The position numbers and the translations under genes were made by a program. This document shows, one piece after another, positions 1-6,852 of a stretch of 8,005 bases of DNA. Below the pieces are notes generated by a model that saw only the letters and a list, made by a program, of their open reading frames with translations, was not told where the DNA came from and made no database searches. This DNA is from Candidatus Omnitrophota bacterium (GTDB lineage Bacteria > Omnitrophota > Gorgyraeia > Gygaellales > Profunditerraquicolaceae). The stretch spans positions 1-8,005 of the forward strand of contig VGKF01000029.1 in NCBI GenBank assembly GCA_016867175.1, read 5' to 3'. The first letter of the stretch is position 1. The number at the start of each line of letters is the position of its first letter.

Positions 1-450
1 AGTCTCTTCTTTTATGCCTCGTTTTAATAAATAGCTCCTGGCCTGACTTGCGCTTGAGGCACTCAGGTTATCCGCATAGAAAGACGTGGCCAGTTCATTA
101 ATTTTGTAAAGCTGGGTGATAAGATTGCTGACCCCGGGGTCCTGCTTTTGCATCTGCGGCAGATCAACCCCCGCCTTCTTTGCTAATACCTCTACTGCCT
201 CCAGGAATTCCAGGCGCTCGTATTGCATAAGAAAACTAAAGGCATTGCCTCCTGCGCTGCAGCCAAAACAGTGGTAGATCTGGCGGTCCGGAGAGACCAT
301 AAAAGAAGGGGTCTTTTCATGATGAAAAGGACAGTTGGCTTTAAAGTTACGGCCTGCGCGCTTAAGCGGGATATACCCGGAGATCAGCTCTACGATATCA
401 ACACGACCCAAGATATCTTCTAGTATATTTTGCGGTATAAGCCCTGCCAT
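1..450 (-). CDS. dnaG: DNA primase DnaG, N-terminal part (runs off left edge)
   Basis: DnaG synthesises the RNA primers for DNA replication. Translating the minus strand from the ATG at 450-448 gives 150 open codons with no stop before the edge, so only the N-terminal quarter or so of a typical ~600-residue primase is present. It opens with MAGLIPQNILEDILGRVDIV, and then shows the CHC2-type zinc-binding site: Cys40-Pro-Phe-His43 and Cys61-Phe-Gly-Cys64, with the conserved EKTPSF segment at 45-50 and GGNAFSF at 67-73. This region binds template DNA. The catalytic TOPRIM domain would lie beyond the edge. The start is 7 nt after the nif3-like stop codon, with a weak AAAGG-type ribosome site. It is the third visible gene of the cvpA operon. 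Identity is very secure; downstream genes cannot be seen. Confidence 0.96.
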   Translation of the reverse strand, partial: MAGLIPQNILEDILGRVDIVELISGYIPLKRAGRNFKANCPFHHEKTPSFMVSPDRQIYHCFGCSAGGNAFSFLMQYERLEFLEAVEVLAKKAGVDLPQMQKQDPGVSNLITQLYKINELATSFYADNLSASSASQARSYLLKRGIKEET

Positions 451-457
451 TTTGCCT

Positions 458-1324
458 TTATCGTCTGATCCTGCGAAATCCAGAACAGCCTATAACCTCC
501 AAGCGCTCCTCTTTCTCAATTCCATCCAAGAGCAGGTTAAGGCCAAGCGTATCTGAGGAGATGTGGCCTGCGATAACCACATTGAGTTTGGCGTCTTTAA
601 CTTTTTTAAGATGCTCTTCTCCTAAATGCATGGAAACCAAGGTCCTGATCCCGGACTTATAAAACTTATCAAATACCTCTGAAGAACCCTCTGTACCGCC
701 GGTCATCTCTAAGAAAATTCGGCCGGCCTCCTTATTAGGATTGCCTAAAATAATACGCGGCCCGGAGTTATTACCGGTCGCATCTTTATATTCTGGGATC
801 TCGCGCAAGATATCTAATATATCCGAGACCTTCCTGGGCCTCTCCTTATTCATTAATCTTTGTAAAAAATTATGCGCATGGTTATCCGCAGGTGTATGCA
901 TACACATAAAGGGGAGCTTTAAAAGCCTGGCAGCATCTACTGAGCGCATATGGTTGGCAGGCAAAACCCTTCTTTCCACTTCAAACTTGCGCTCTTCTAT
1001 GAGTTTCTCTGCCACCTTTCTGGAAATACCCGCCTTAACCAGCATAGCAATCTGTAAACGCATAACCTCATAAAAGGCAGCCCAGGCCCGGCCCTCAGGG
1101 TGGTGCGCAACAACCAGGTCTAGCCCTTCCTCCTGGCGCAGCTTATCCGCTAAAAGCAACTCTCCTACTTCAATATCTATGCCTACCATGATCTTTTTTA
1201 CCTGGGTGCGGGGGTCACCGCATAATATCGCCGTATCCTCGTATGCGCTGACATTAGCCTTTCCCCTGGGATCCAACTCCCTGCCTAATCTTATTACCTG
1301 ATTATAAAAATGGCCTAACTTCAT
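458..1324 (-). CDS. Nif3-family (DUF34) metal-binding protein, divergent member
   Basis: This 288-residue protein belongs to the Nif3/YbgI family (also called GTP cyclohydrolase I type 2-like). These are usually dinuclear-metal proteins of uncertain cellular function; the family names do not establish a reaction. The visible family signatures are an AHHP metal-site motif at 73-76, HTPAD at 143-147 (the usual His-Thr-x-x-Asp), and a C-terminal AGHISSD at 252-258 with the expected His. The conserved Glu normally found a few residues after that His appears here as Asp258. The N-terminus lacks the usual 'DNVGLQ' form, and the middle (about 80-130) is a charged helical stretch. Its ATG overlaps the cvpA stop by 4 nt (ATGA), indicating translational coupling, and dnaG follows 7 nt later. 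Nif3-like genes near dnaG/rpoD are also known in Firmicutes. Family assignment is firm; biochemical role unknown. Confidence 0.86.
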   Translation of the reverse strand: MKLGHFYNQVIRLGRELDPRGKANVSAYEDTAILCGDPRTQVKKIMVGIDIEVGELLLADKLRQEEGLDLVVAHHPEGRAWAAFYEVMRLQIAMLVKAGISRKVAEKLIEERKFEVERRVLPANHMRSVDAARLLKLPFMCMHTPADNHAHNFLQRLMNKERPRKVSDILDILREIPEYKDATGNNSGPRIILGNPNKEAGRIFLEMTGGTEGSSEVFDKFYKSGIRTLVSMHLGEEHLKKVKDAKLNVVIAGHISSDTLGLNLLLDGIEKEERLEVIGCSGFRRIRR

Positions 1325-1896
1325 TTTTTATCGGCTAACCCTTTCTGGACCATAGCGGGCTTCTTATTAAATTTTTCCTGGGTCATAAATTTAGAGGCAA
1401 GATTATCCCATAAATTGCTATAGAATCCGCAGCTAAGATTAACCCAATATCTGCCGGAATAACTGTCTTTAACGCTATTATAAAAATAGCCTGAACCGGA
1501 TATAGCCAGGGAAAAAACTACCAGGCTCGCTAACAAAAAACCCCTGGCCAGGCCCACAATAATACCTCCCCATCTGTGCAAGCCAGGCGTAGATTCTGCT
1601 TTTATGAACTTCACAAATAATATGCGTAAGCCCAGAAAAACCAGATAGCCCGCTGCCGCAAGCAGGACAAAAGAAAACAGGCCTATAAAATGCGTGTTGA
1701 TATTCTTCAGTCCTAAGCGATTCACAAAATAGGCTGAAAAAAGCACGTAGTAATGCAAAGAAAGATAGGCGGATAAAATAACCCCCAAGAGTTTAAATAA
1801 TTCGGTGAGCATCCCGCTTTTAACTGCGATGTAACATATTCTGGCTAAAAGAATTAAGATAACTATATCTACCCAGTTTAATTTCTGAAAAACCAT
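1321..1896 (-). CDS. cvpA: CvpA-family inner membrane protein
   Basis: This 191-residue integral membrane protein shows the CvpA (colicin V production) family pattern. It starts with NWVDIVILILLARI at about 7-20, followed by a Lys-Ser-Gly turn and LTELFKLLG at 31-39. There are about four hydrophobic segments, at roughly 9-24, 34-55, 66-90 and 108-133. The segment RWGGIIVGLARGF, just before or within the fourth, is the family's characteristic Gly-rich stretch. The C-terminal ~55 residues are soluble and basic. CvpA proteins have been linked to colicin V export, envelope stress and bile tolerance, but the molecular activity is not settled. The start is supported by AAGGAGAGG 6 nt or so upstream of the ATG, and by a promoter about 35 nt upstream. 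It is the first gene of the cvpA / nif3-like / dnaG unit and overlaps nif3 by 4 nt. Confidence 0.85.
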   Translation of the reverse strand: MVFQKLNWVDIVILILLARICYIAVKSGMLTELFKLLGVILSAYLSLHYYVLFSAYFVNRLGLKNINTHFIGLFSFVLLAAAGYLVFLGLRILFVKFIKAESTPGLHRWGGIIVGLARGFLLASLVVFSLAISGSGYFYNSVKDSYSGRYWVNLSCGFYSNLWDNLASKFMTQEKFNKKPAMVQKGLADKK

Positions 1897-1931
1897 AGTC
1901 AGCCTCTCCTTTTCTTAAGCAAAGTTGTTAA

Positions 1932-1960
1932 AGTATAGCATATAAAGAGCCGCTTTTCAA
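1932..1960 (-). promoter_or_regulatory. Sigma-70-type promoter of the cvpA / nif3-like / dnaG unit
   Basis: Read on the minus strand, TTGAAA (1960-1955) and TATACT (1937-1932) are separated by exactly 17 nt, the optimal spacing for a housekeeping sigma factor. Transcription would start near 1925, giving a short leader of about 30 nt that contains the strong AAGGAGAGG ribosome site before the cvpA ATG at 1896. It lies just downstream of the terminator of the preceding gene, as expected for a fresh transcription start. Confidence 0.75.
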
Positions 1961-2028
1961 GGAAAGCGCTTTCTTTTTCATCCCTGATTTCTGTAGTTAA
2001 TGAATGGAAATCCGGGGTCATCAAACGC

Positions 2029-2077
2029 AAAAAAATACCGTTTCTATTTTTATACTTAGACTAAAAAATAGAAACGG
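2029..2077 (-). terminator. Rho-independent terminator after the secreted S74-like gene
   Basis: A perfect 14-bp inverted repeat (2038-2051 with 2064-2077, arms CCGTTTCTATTTTT and its complement) encloses a 12-nt loop. On the minus strand the stem is followed by TA and then seven T residues (2035-2029), the classic intrinsic terminator layout. It begins 48 nt after the stop codon of the gene at 2125-2664. On the plus strand the stem is followed by CCCCCTTTTT, so it could also act in that direction, but no plus-strand gene needs it. Confidence 0.85.
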
Positions 2078-2124
2078 CCCCCTTTTTATAGTATCTTTAA
2101 TTTCCTATTAGAACGGAGACTATC

Positions 2125-2664
2125 TTATTTTTTATATTTCTCTAATTCTGCGATACGCTCTTCTAACTGCATAATATATAAATAAGCTACTTCTATTTTT
2201 TCTAGGAGGAGCCGATTCTGCTCAAATACCATTACGCCTTCTTTCTGTACCTGGTGCGTTGAAGGCATTCCAGGCAAATGCCTATTCTGAGTAATAAATT
2301 TCTTTACCTCTGCGATAGGCATAAGGTTATATGTCGGCTCAAAGACATAATCTGGATTAGTATAAGCAGCACCGCTTTTGCGTATATCTCCGGTAACATT
2401 GATATCGCCTCCGACATTCAATGCGTATGTAAGAGTGGTTGTTCCTATCGCCATATTGCCGACCACCACCATCTGGCCGTCTGTTAGGCTGGTCGCGCGA
2501 TAACTGCTACCAACACCTATTACATTTGATCTTAAGTCGTTATACACGCCGTATGGAGAAGGATAAAAAGTGGTAATGGTAAGTTTTTCTTCCGCAGAGA
2601 CCAGGGTTAAGAGGCCGAGGATAAAAAACATGCTAATCGTTAAAGTCCTTATCATTTCTTTCAT
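2125..2664 (-). CDS. Secreted protein with C-terminal S74/tail-fibre-chaperone-like region and coiled coil
   Basis: This 179-residue protein starts with a clear signal peptide (basic MKEMIR, hydrophobic core, likely cleavage after VSA at 22-24). Next comes ITTFYPSPYGVYNDLR at 30-45, a motif I associate with families of secreted proteins in some candidate phyla. A short Gly/Thr/Val-rich beta-type segment (about 48-98, including NVGGDINVTGDI) follows. The C-terminal part has PDYVFEPTYNLMP at 104-116, HLPGMPS at 129-135, and a heptad-like helix from about 148 to 177. This matches the C-terminal module of many Bacteroidetes tail-fibre/S74-like proteins; I see no obvious self-cleavage site. It is probably a small trimeric or fibrous surface protein, but its function is unknown. 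AAGGAGG 6 nt before the ATG selects the first Met over Met4. It has its own promoter and terminator. Confidence 0.8.
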   Translation of the reverse strand: MKEMIRTLTISMFFILGLLTLVSAEEKLTITTFYPSPYGVYNDLRSNVIGVGSSYRATSLTDGQMVVVGNMAIGTTTLTYALNVGGDINVTGDIRKSGAAYTNPDYVFEPTYNLMPIAEVKKFITQNRHLPGMPSTHQVQKEGVMVFEQNRLLLEKIEVAYLYIMQLEERIAELEKYKK

Positions 2665-2689
2665 TTCGCTCCTCCTTATCTTGATTTTT

Positions 2690-2717
2690 ACTATATCATA
2701 GCGAAATATGCTGTCAA
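2690..2717 (-). promoter_or_regulatory. Sigma-70-type promoter of the secreted S74-like gene
   Basis: On the minus strand, a perfect TTGACA -35 box (2717-2712) and TATAGT -10 box (2695-2690) are separated by 16 nt. Transcription would begin near 2683, about 20 nt before the ATG at 2664, with AAGGAGG (2677-2671) in between. The -35 box contains the TGA stop codon of mtaB (2716-2714), so the promoter is embedded in the end of the upstream gene. No terminator is visible in the 49-nt gap, so read-through from the operon is also possible. Confidence 0.78.
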
Positions 2718-3979
2718 CAAAAATCAGCCAAAACGCAATCGCCGTTTATCTTTTTTAACCTAACCTCTATGAATTTATTCCTAAGTCCTTTTTCTGACTT
2801 AACTGCTGCCTTTATATAATTAGCAGTGCGGCCCTCCCAGTATGAACATTGTTTTTTATAAGGCCCCTCAATAAGCACCTGCGTCTTTAACCCTATAAAC
2901 CTCTGGCAATAATCCAATGCGCAATCTTGCGATAGTTTCTCCAGCCTAAGCAGCCTATCCCTTAATACCCGGGCATTAACCTGATTTTTTAAATCAGCAG
3001 CCGCAGTCCCTTCTCTCATGCTATAAGGAAAGATATGGACTTTTAGGGGTAAGATTTCTTTAACTAAGGCCAGGGTATTCTTAAAATTGGCCTCTTCCTC
3101 TCCCGGAAAACCTACCATAATATCAGTAGTAATGGCTATCTGCGGGATGAGGGCCTTAATGCGACGGATAAGCTTAAGGTAATCCTGGCTGCGGTAGTGG
3201 CGGTTCATCCCCTTCAGTATCTGGTTATCTCCACTTTGTAAGGGAATATGCAGATGAGGGCATAACTTAGCCGATCTTTTCATTTTTTGCAATAGATCCT
3301 CTGAAACATCACTTTCTTCTATAGAACTGAGCCTTATGCGTCTTAAGCGCGGAATATTCTCTAATGCTTCTATAATGTCTACTAGGCCCTTTCTAGGCCG
3401 AAGGTCGCCTCCGTATGACCCCAGGCAGATACCGCAAAGCACAATCTCCTGAAAGCCGTTTTCTGTAAATCTCACTGCCTCCTTAAGAATCTCTTCGAGC
3501 GGCCTGCTCCTGGAACGGCCTCTTACTAAGGGGACCTTGCAATATGAGCAGCGGTTATTACAGCCGTCCTGCACCTTAAGAAAGGCCCTGGCGTGCCCGG
3601 AAAAATTACTTATGCCTGTTTTAAGGCCTCCTGCTTTCTTAGGCCTTACACCCATCAAGCGCAATATTCTGTGCTTATCCCGGTTCTTAATAACCTTAGC
3701 AACTCCATTCATCCTATTAATTTCTTTACCGTCTAACTCTGCAAAACAACCAGTTACTATAATCCTGGCCTTGGGATTTTTGCGCCTGGCAAAATTTATT
3801 AAGTAGCGCGATTTACGGTCAGCGCTTCTAGTCACTGTACAGGTATTGATCACATAGTTATCCGCCTTGGCTAAACTCTCTACATCCAGAAACCCAGCCT
3901 CCTGGAAACGCTCACGCATCTGCTCGGTCTCGTATTGATTTACTTTACAACCTAGGGTAAAGAACTTAACGGTTTTCAT
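2714..3979 (-). CDS. mtaB: tRNA t6A37 methylthiotransferase MtaB
   Basis: MtaB is a radical SAM enzyme that adds a methylthio group to N6-threonylcarbamoyladenosine at position 37 of ANN-decoding tRNAs, giving ms2t6A. This 421-residue protein has the full family layout. The N-terminal UPF0004 domain supplies Cys11 (TLGCKVNQYETE), Cys47 (NTCTVT) and Cys78 (VTGC) for the auxiliary iron-sulfur cluster. The radical SAM site is CNNRCSYC at Cys140, Cys144 and Cys147. A C-terminal TRAM-like RNA-binding domain occupies roughly 362-421. The TLGCKVNQ opening separates MtaB from MiaB and RimO. The ATG lies inside the end of rsmE (14-nt overlap) with only a weak ribosome site, suggesting coupled translation. 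An rsmE-mtaB pair is also found in Bacillus (yqeU-yqeV). All key cysteines are present. Confidence 0.95.
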   Translation of the reverse strand: MKTVKFFTLGCKVNQYETEQMRERFQEAGFLDVESLAKADNYVINTCTVTRSADRKSRYLINFARRKNPKARIIVTGCFAELDGKEINRMNGVAKVIKNRDKHRILRLMGVRPKKAGGLKTGISNFSGHARAFLKVQDGCNNRCSYCKVPLVRGRSRSRPLEEILKEAVRFTENGFQEIVLCGICLGSYGGDLRPRKGLVDIIEALENIPRLRRIRLSSIEESDVSEDLLQKMKRSAKLCPHLHIPLQSGDNQILKGMNRHYRSQDYLKLIRRIKALIPQIAITTDIMVGFPGEEEANFKNTLALVKEILPLKVHIFPYSMREGTAAADLKNQVNARVLRDRLLRLEKLSQDCALDYCQRFIGLKTQVLIEGPYKKQCSYWEGRTANYIKAAVKSEKGLRNKFIEVRLKKINGDCVLADFC

Positions 3980-4709
3980 ATAAGTATAGCCTGATAAAGC
4001 TAGCCGCAGCTACGGCAGCAGTCTCTACGCGTAAAACGAGATCGCCCAAGGTAAGCGGGGCGAAGCCTTCCTTTTTAGCTAAGGCAATCTCCTGATCCGT
4101 AAAATCACCTTCCGGGCCGATAAGAACGTATATCTTAGTTGGCTTATTACCCTCAAAAGCCTCTCTTAATGTCTTGCGCTGCGATTCAGCCAGGGTCAGT
4201 ATTATTTTTAAATCATGCCCCTTAGACCTGGATAGGGCCCCCCTCATCTCCTCTATAGGAGCAATAACAGGCAAATTAAACCTCTGAGATTGCTTTGCCG
4301 CAGAGAAGGCTATCCTCTCCCAGCGTTTACGCCTCTGGCCCTTCTTCTCTTTATTTAACTTTACAATAACCCGCTCAGTCAACAAAGGTATGATTGTATC
4401 AACGCCCAGCTGCGTAAGCTTATCCACAATATCATCCATCTTGGAGTTTTTAGGTATAGCGCAGGCAATAGTAAGTTTTGATTTGTAAGCCAAAGCTCCC
4501 GCAGGAACCCTCTTTTCTATGCCCAAAACCACTGCGCCTGATAAGGATAAAACGGAACAAAGGTATTCGTTGCCTTTATCGTCAAAGACAGCTAACTTTT
4601 CTTTTAATTTTATACGCAGGACGCCCTTTAGATGATGCGCCTCTGCTTTATCAGATATGCTTATATTATTAGCGGAGATATTTTTTGAATGCGCAAAGAA
4701 TCTATGCAT
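3966..4709 (-). CDS. rsmE: 16S rRNA (uracil-1498-N3)-methyltransferase RsmE
   Basis: RsmE methylates N3 of U1498 in 16S rRNA, near the ribosomal decoding centre, using SAM. The 247-residue length is normal. An N-terminal PUA-like domain includes HHLKGVLRIKLKE at 25-37. The SPOUT methyltransferase domain shows KNSKMDDIVDKLTQLGV at 87-103 and TER at 111-113. The SAM-binding trefoil knot carries IGPEGDF at 197-203 and LGDLVLRVETA at 221-231, which are diagnostic. The ATG directly follows the TAG stop of the membrane protein gene with zero spacing, with GGAAAGGG a few bases upstream, and its 3' end overlaps mtaB by 14 nt. The placement indicates co-transcription with the AmmeMemoRadiSam genes upstream and mtaB downstream. 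Confidence 0.94.
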   Translation of the reverse strand: MHRFFAHSKNISANNISISDKAEAHHLKGVLRIKLKEKLAVFDDKGNEYLCSVLSLSGAVVLGIEKRVPAGALAYKSKLTIACAIPKNSKMDDIVDKLTQLGVDTIIPLLTERVIVKLNKEKKGQRRKRWERIAFSAAKQSQRFNLPVIAPIEEMRGALSRSKGHDLKIILTLAESQRKTLREAFEGNKPTKIYVLIGPEGDFTDQEIALAKKEGFAPLTLGDLVLRVETAAVAAASFIRLYLYENR

Positions 4710-5366
4710 CTATAACCCTTTCCAGGCTAAACGTAACCCTAAGAATACTATGATTAACCCGCAGATAGAACTAAATACTCTCTCCCCGAACCTATTCTTT
4801 TTTAATAAAAAAGACGGTATTATGCCGGCAAGTAAGGTCAGTAACGCAAGGGGAGATATAAAAATTCCTAGCGCAAAACTCAAGGCATAAAATAAGGCTA
4901 TGGGCCAAGAGGTAGAAATTAAGCCTAAATAAGAGAGCCCTGCTAAAAGCGGAGCGCAGGGCAAGAGGCCTGTTATTAACCCCAGCACCAGGCTGCTTTT
5001 TCTGTCTCTTTCTATAAAATTACCGTAGAGGTATTGACATGACTTAGACTTTAAGTCCTTACCGATAGCTAATAGGGCTCCTACCAAAATAAGGAAAATC
5101 CCTCCTATTATGAATATATACCTTAAGAGTACTCCGGATATCATATTCTCTACGCTAAATCTTCCTAAAAAGAAAATCCCCAGGCTCAAGCCCAGGTAAA
5201 CAAACAACCTGCCCAGAGAAAACAAGGAATAAAATAATAACCCTGCGCTTAGATTCTTTTTTCTCCCCGCAGCATAAGAGATAAGCATTGGCCCGCAGCT
5301 CACCAGGCATGGACCAGAGCCAAATAACAAGCCTAAAACAAAAAAGCTGATGTTAGTTTTATTCAT
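4710..5366 (-). CDS. CcdA/DsbD-like (TauE/SafE-UreH superfamily) membrane protein
   Basis: This 218-residue, roughly six-helix membrane protein has GSGPCLVSCGP at 16-26 (Cys20, Cys24) in its first helix and GLLPCAPL at 133-140 (Cys137) in a fourth-helix position. That duplicated Pro-Cys pattern marks the DsbD/CcdA cytochrome-c-biogenesis transmembrane family and its DsbD_2, sulfite-exporter and ArsG-type relatives. Such proteins move reducing equivalents across the membrane through paired cysteines, or export small anions; the sequence does not decide which. I chose the ATG at 5366-5364, 4 nt after the preceding stop, with AAGGA upstream. A longer in-frame start at 5510 would add 48 residues with no recognisable domain that overlap the AMMECR1 coding end. 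Its place right after the Memo/AMMECR1 gene makes a functional link with that system plausible but unproven. Confidence 0.75.
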   Translation of the reverse strand: MNKTNISFFVLGLLFGSGPCLVSCGPMLISYAAGRKKNLSAGLLFYSLFSLGRLFVYLGLSLGIFFLGRFSVENMISGVLLRYIFIIGGIFLILVGALLAIGKDLKSKSCQYLYGNFIERDRKSSLVLGLITGLLPCAPLLAGLSYLGLISTSWPIALFYALSFALGIFISPLALLTLLAGIIPSFLLKKNRFGERVFSSICGLIIVFLGLRLAWKGL

Positions 5367-5370
5367 ATAG

Positions 5371-6852
5371 CTACAGTTCCTTCTCGGAAAAAACCTCTGC
5401 AGTAAATATATACAGCTCAGTATCCTTATCTTTCCAGGCTGAAGGCGCAAGCCCGGCCTTCTGAGAACATAAAGCAGAAAGAAACTCTTCTTTTGACCAG
5501 CCGGTCTCAACAGCTACCTGAGGCAGAAATACGCCGCTATTTAAACCATTCTTTACTAAAACTCCGTGGGTCCCTAGCTTAATTTCATCTGCAGAATTTA
5601 CCCTTTTCATAGGAGAGAGAACGGAAATCTCTATTTCAACGCTAGCTAGCTCTGATAGCTTTAAAGGAACAAAGCGCGGGTCACCTACTGCCGACTCAAC
5701 AGCCATGTCTCTTACCGTAAGATATAGCGGAGCTCTTCCTATCAGGCTTCCTATGCATCCGCGAAGCTCTCCCTTTTCATGCAAAGTAACAAATGCCCCG
5801 CATTCTTCAATAAGAACATTATCTTTTTCAAATAGCTCCGGCTTCTTGCCGGCCTTTAAGTATGTAGCTATGGAATCACGCGCTATGCCAAGCAGCCTCT
5901 TTTTCTGTTTTACGTCTAACATACTGCCCTCTCCTTTTTTAAGTCCGCCTTCTTCCTTATATATAGCGGCGCTCAAATAACCTACCACCCTGCTATAATC
6001 ACCGTTTACGTCTCCTGAATTAGCATATTTTAAGATAATGGCCCCTGAAAGACCAAGCTCCTTTGCATATAAGATGCCTGTAATCACAGCTGAAATACCG
6101 CAGGCCTCGATATTTCCCGTAAGATGCTGATCATAAAGGCCCTGGGCATCCAGGTTTTTAATATAGGATATAGTCAATTGGTCTATCTTATTAGCTTTTT
6201 CATAAGGATGGTAGTGCGAAAGGTCAGTAGAGACTACCAGCAGGGATTTCCTATCTTTAGTCAAAAGGCTTAAGCTGTGAGCAAGAAGCTGGTAATCGCT
6301 AAAATTAAGCTTACCTATTATCAAGGGGACTATTTTAAATCCTTTTAAGGCCCTTTGCAGAAAAGGTAGCTGCACCTCTAGGCTGTGTTCATGTAAAAAT
6401 GCCTCTGGAATACGCTTTACGCTAGAATCTAACCCTATTAACCGCTTGCAAAAATCAGCATCTACAGCCAGATCTCCAAGGGGAGTTCTAAAGCCTCCTT
6501 CCGGCCAGATGGCAATCCCCTCAAAATACAAATTATGGCTAGGTGCGATTATTATCACTGTATCGTATCCTTTATCCCGTACTAAACTGTAGCCGTAAGC
6601 CGCTACTCTGGCAGAATATTCATAGCCAGCATGCGGAGAGATCAAAAGACGAATATCACCGCTTACTTTCCCTACCTCTGTAGTTTTAAGAAGGTTGTCT
6701 AGCAAAGAAGATAATCCCTGTGAATCAGAAGGGTAGAAACTACCGGCCACATTAGGAGCCTTTATATCAGCGGCAAGAGCGGCTGTAGTCAAAACCCAGA
6801 GAATAACAAACAGCGCGCAGGTAATCCATATCAGCTTATTAGTCCCAGACAC
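5371..6852 (-). CDS. amrB-amrA: Exported Memo (AmrB)-AMMECR1 (AmrA) fusion protein
   Basis: This 493-residue protein fuses two parts of the AmmeMemoRadiSam system. Residues 7-27 form a signal or anchor segment ending in AALA. The Memo domain (about 30-298) resembles dioxygenase-type folds and keeps SPHAGY (His74), APSHN (His106), HEHSLEVQLPF at 154-164, STDLSHY at 208-214, Cys251-Gly and YANSGDV at 276-282. The AMMECR1 domain (about 311-490) has the invariant-type LRGCIG at 363-368. The role of either domain is not established; Memo has been reported to bind or use metal. I prefer a GTG start at 6852-6850 with AGAAAGGA 6 nt upstream; it overlaps the radical SAM gene by 14 nt. An ATG at 6888 would overlap by 50 nt and lacks a ribosome site. 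The linker encodes a strong internal ribosome site. Confidence 0.9.
   Translation of the reverse strand: MSGTNKLIWITCALFVILWVLTTAALAADIKAPNVAGSFYPSDSQGLSSLLDNLLKTTEVGKVSGDIRLLISPHAGYEYSARVAAYGYSLVRDKGYDTVIIIAPSHNLYFEGIAIWPEGGFRTPLGDLAVDADFCKRLIGLDSSVKRIPEAFLHEHSLEVQLPFLQRALKGFKIVPLIIGKLNFSDYQLLAHSLSLLTKDRKSLLVVSTDLSHYHPYEKANKIDQLTISYIKNLDAQGLYDQHLTGNIEACGISAVITGILYAKELGLSGAIILKYANSGDVNGDYSRVVGYLSAAIYKEEGGLKKGEGSMLDVKQKKRLLGIARDSIATYLKAGKKPELFEKDNVLIEECGAFVTLHEKGELRGCIGSLIGRAPLYLTVRDMAVESAVGDPRFVPLKLSELASVEIEISVLSPMKRVNSADEIKLGTHGVLVKNGLNSGVFLPQVAVETGWSKEEFLSALCSQKAGLAPSAWKDKDTELYIFTAEVFSEKEL
5920..5936 (-). promoter_or_regulatory. Internal ribosome binding site and ATG at the AMMECR1 domain boundary
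   Basis: Within the fusion gene, the linker between Memo and AMMECR1 reads AAGGAGAGGGCAGTATG on the minus strand. This places a near-perfect Shine-Dalgarno sequence 8 nt before an in-frame ATG (5922-5920). Translation from it would give a free 183-residue AMMECR1 protein, the normal size for that family, without a signal peptide. The core resembles the AAGGAGAGG site of cvpA in this same window. It could be a working internal start or a relic of two formerly separate genes. Confidence 0.6.

Noticed and set aside
335..556. Plus-strand open frames around the dnaG start and the nif3-like end
   Set aside because: Antisense to the dnaG zinc-finger region and the nif3 3' end, both strongly supported; low-complexity translation without domain.
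741..1073. Plus-strand open frame of 110 codons
   Set aside because: It lies wholly antisense to the nif3-like gene, which has clear family motifs; the plus-strand translation shows no domain and there is no convincing ribosome site.
2038..2077. Inverted repeat as a transposon end or regulatory palindrome
   Set aside because: The stem-loop followed by a T tract, shortly after a stop codon and before a new promoter, is fully explained as an intrinsic terminator; no transposase or target duplication is seen.
5367..5510. N-terminal extension of 48 residues on the CcdA/DsbD-like gene (ATG at 5510)
   Set aside because: It overlaps the conserved C-terminal coding end of AMMECR1, is basic and without a recognisable domain, and a better placed ATG with AAGGA lies at 5366 right after the preceding stop.
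5932..5945. Programmed -1 frameshift at the A6 run in the Memo-AMMECR1 linker
   Set aside because: The run is read as CTT AAA AAA GGA, so the A AAA AAG heptamer is not in the phase needed for canonical slippage, and the frame is already continuous through both domains.
5705..5980. Plus-strand open frame of 91 codons
   Set aside because: Antisense to the AMMECR1/linker coding region and without domain features; explained as a shadow of the real gene.
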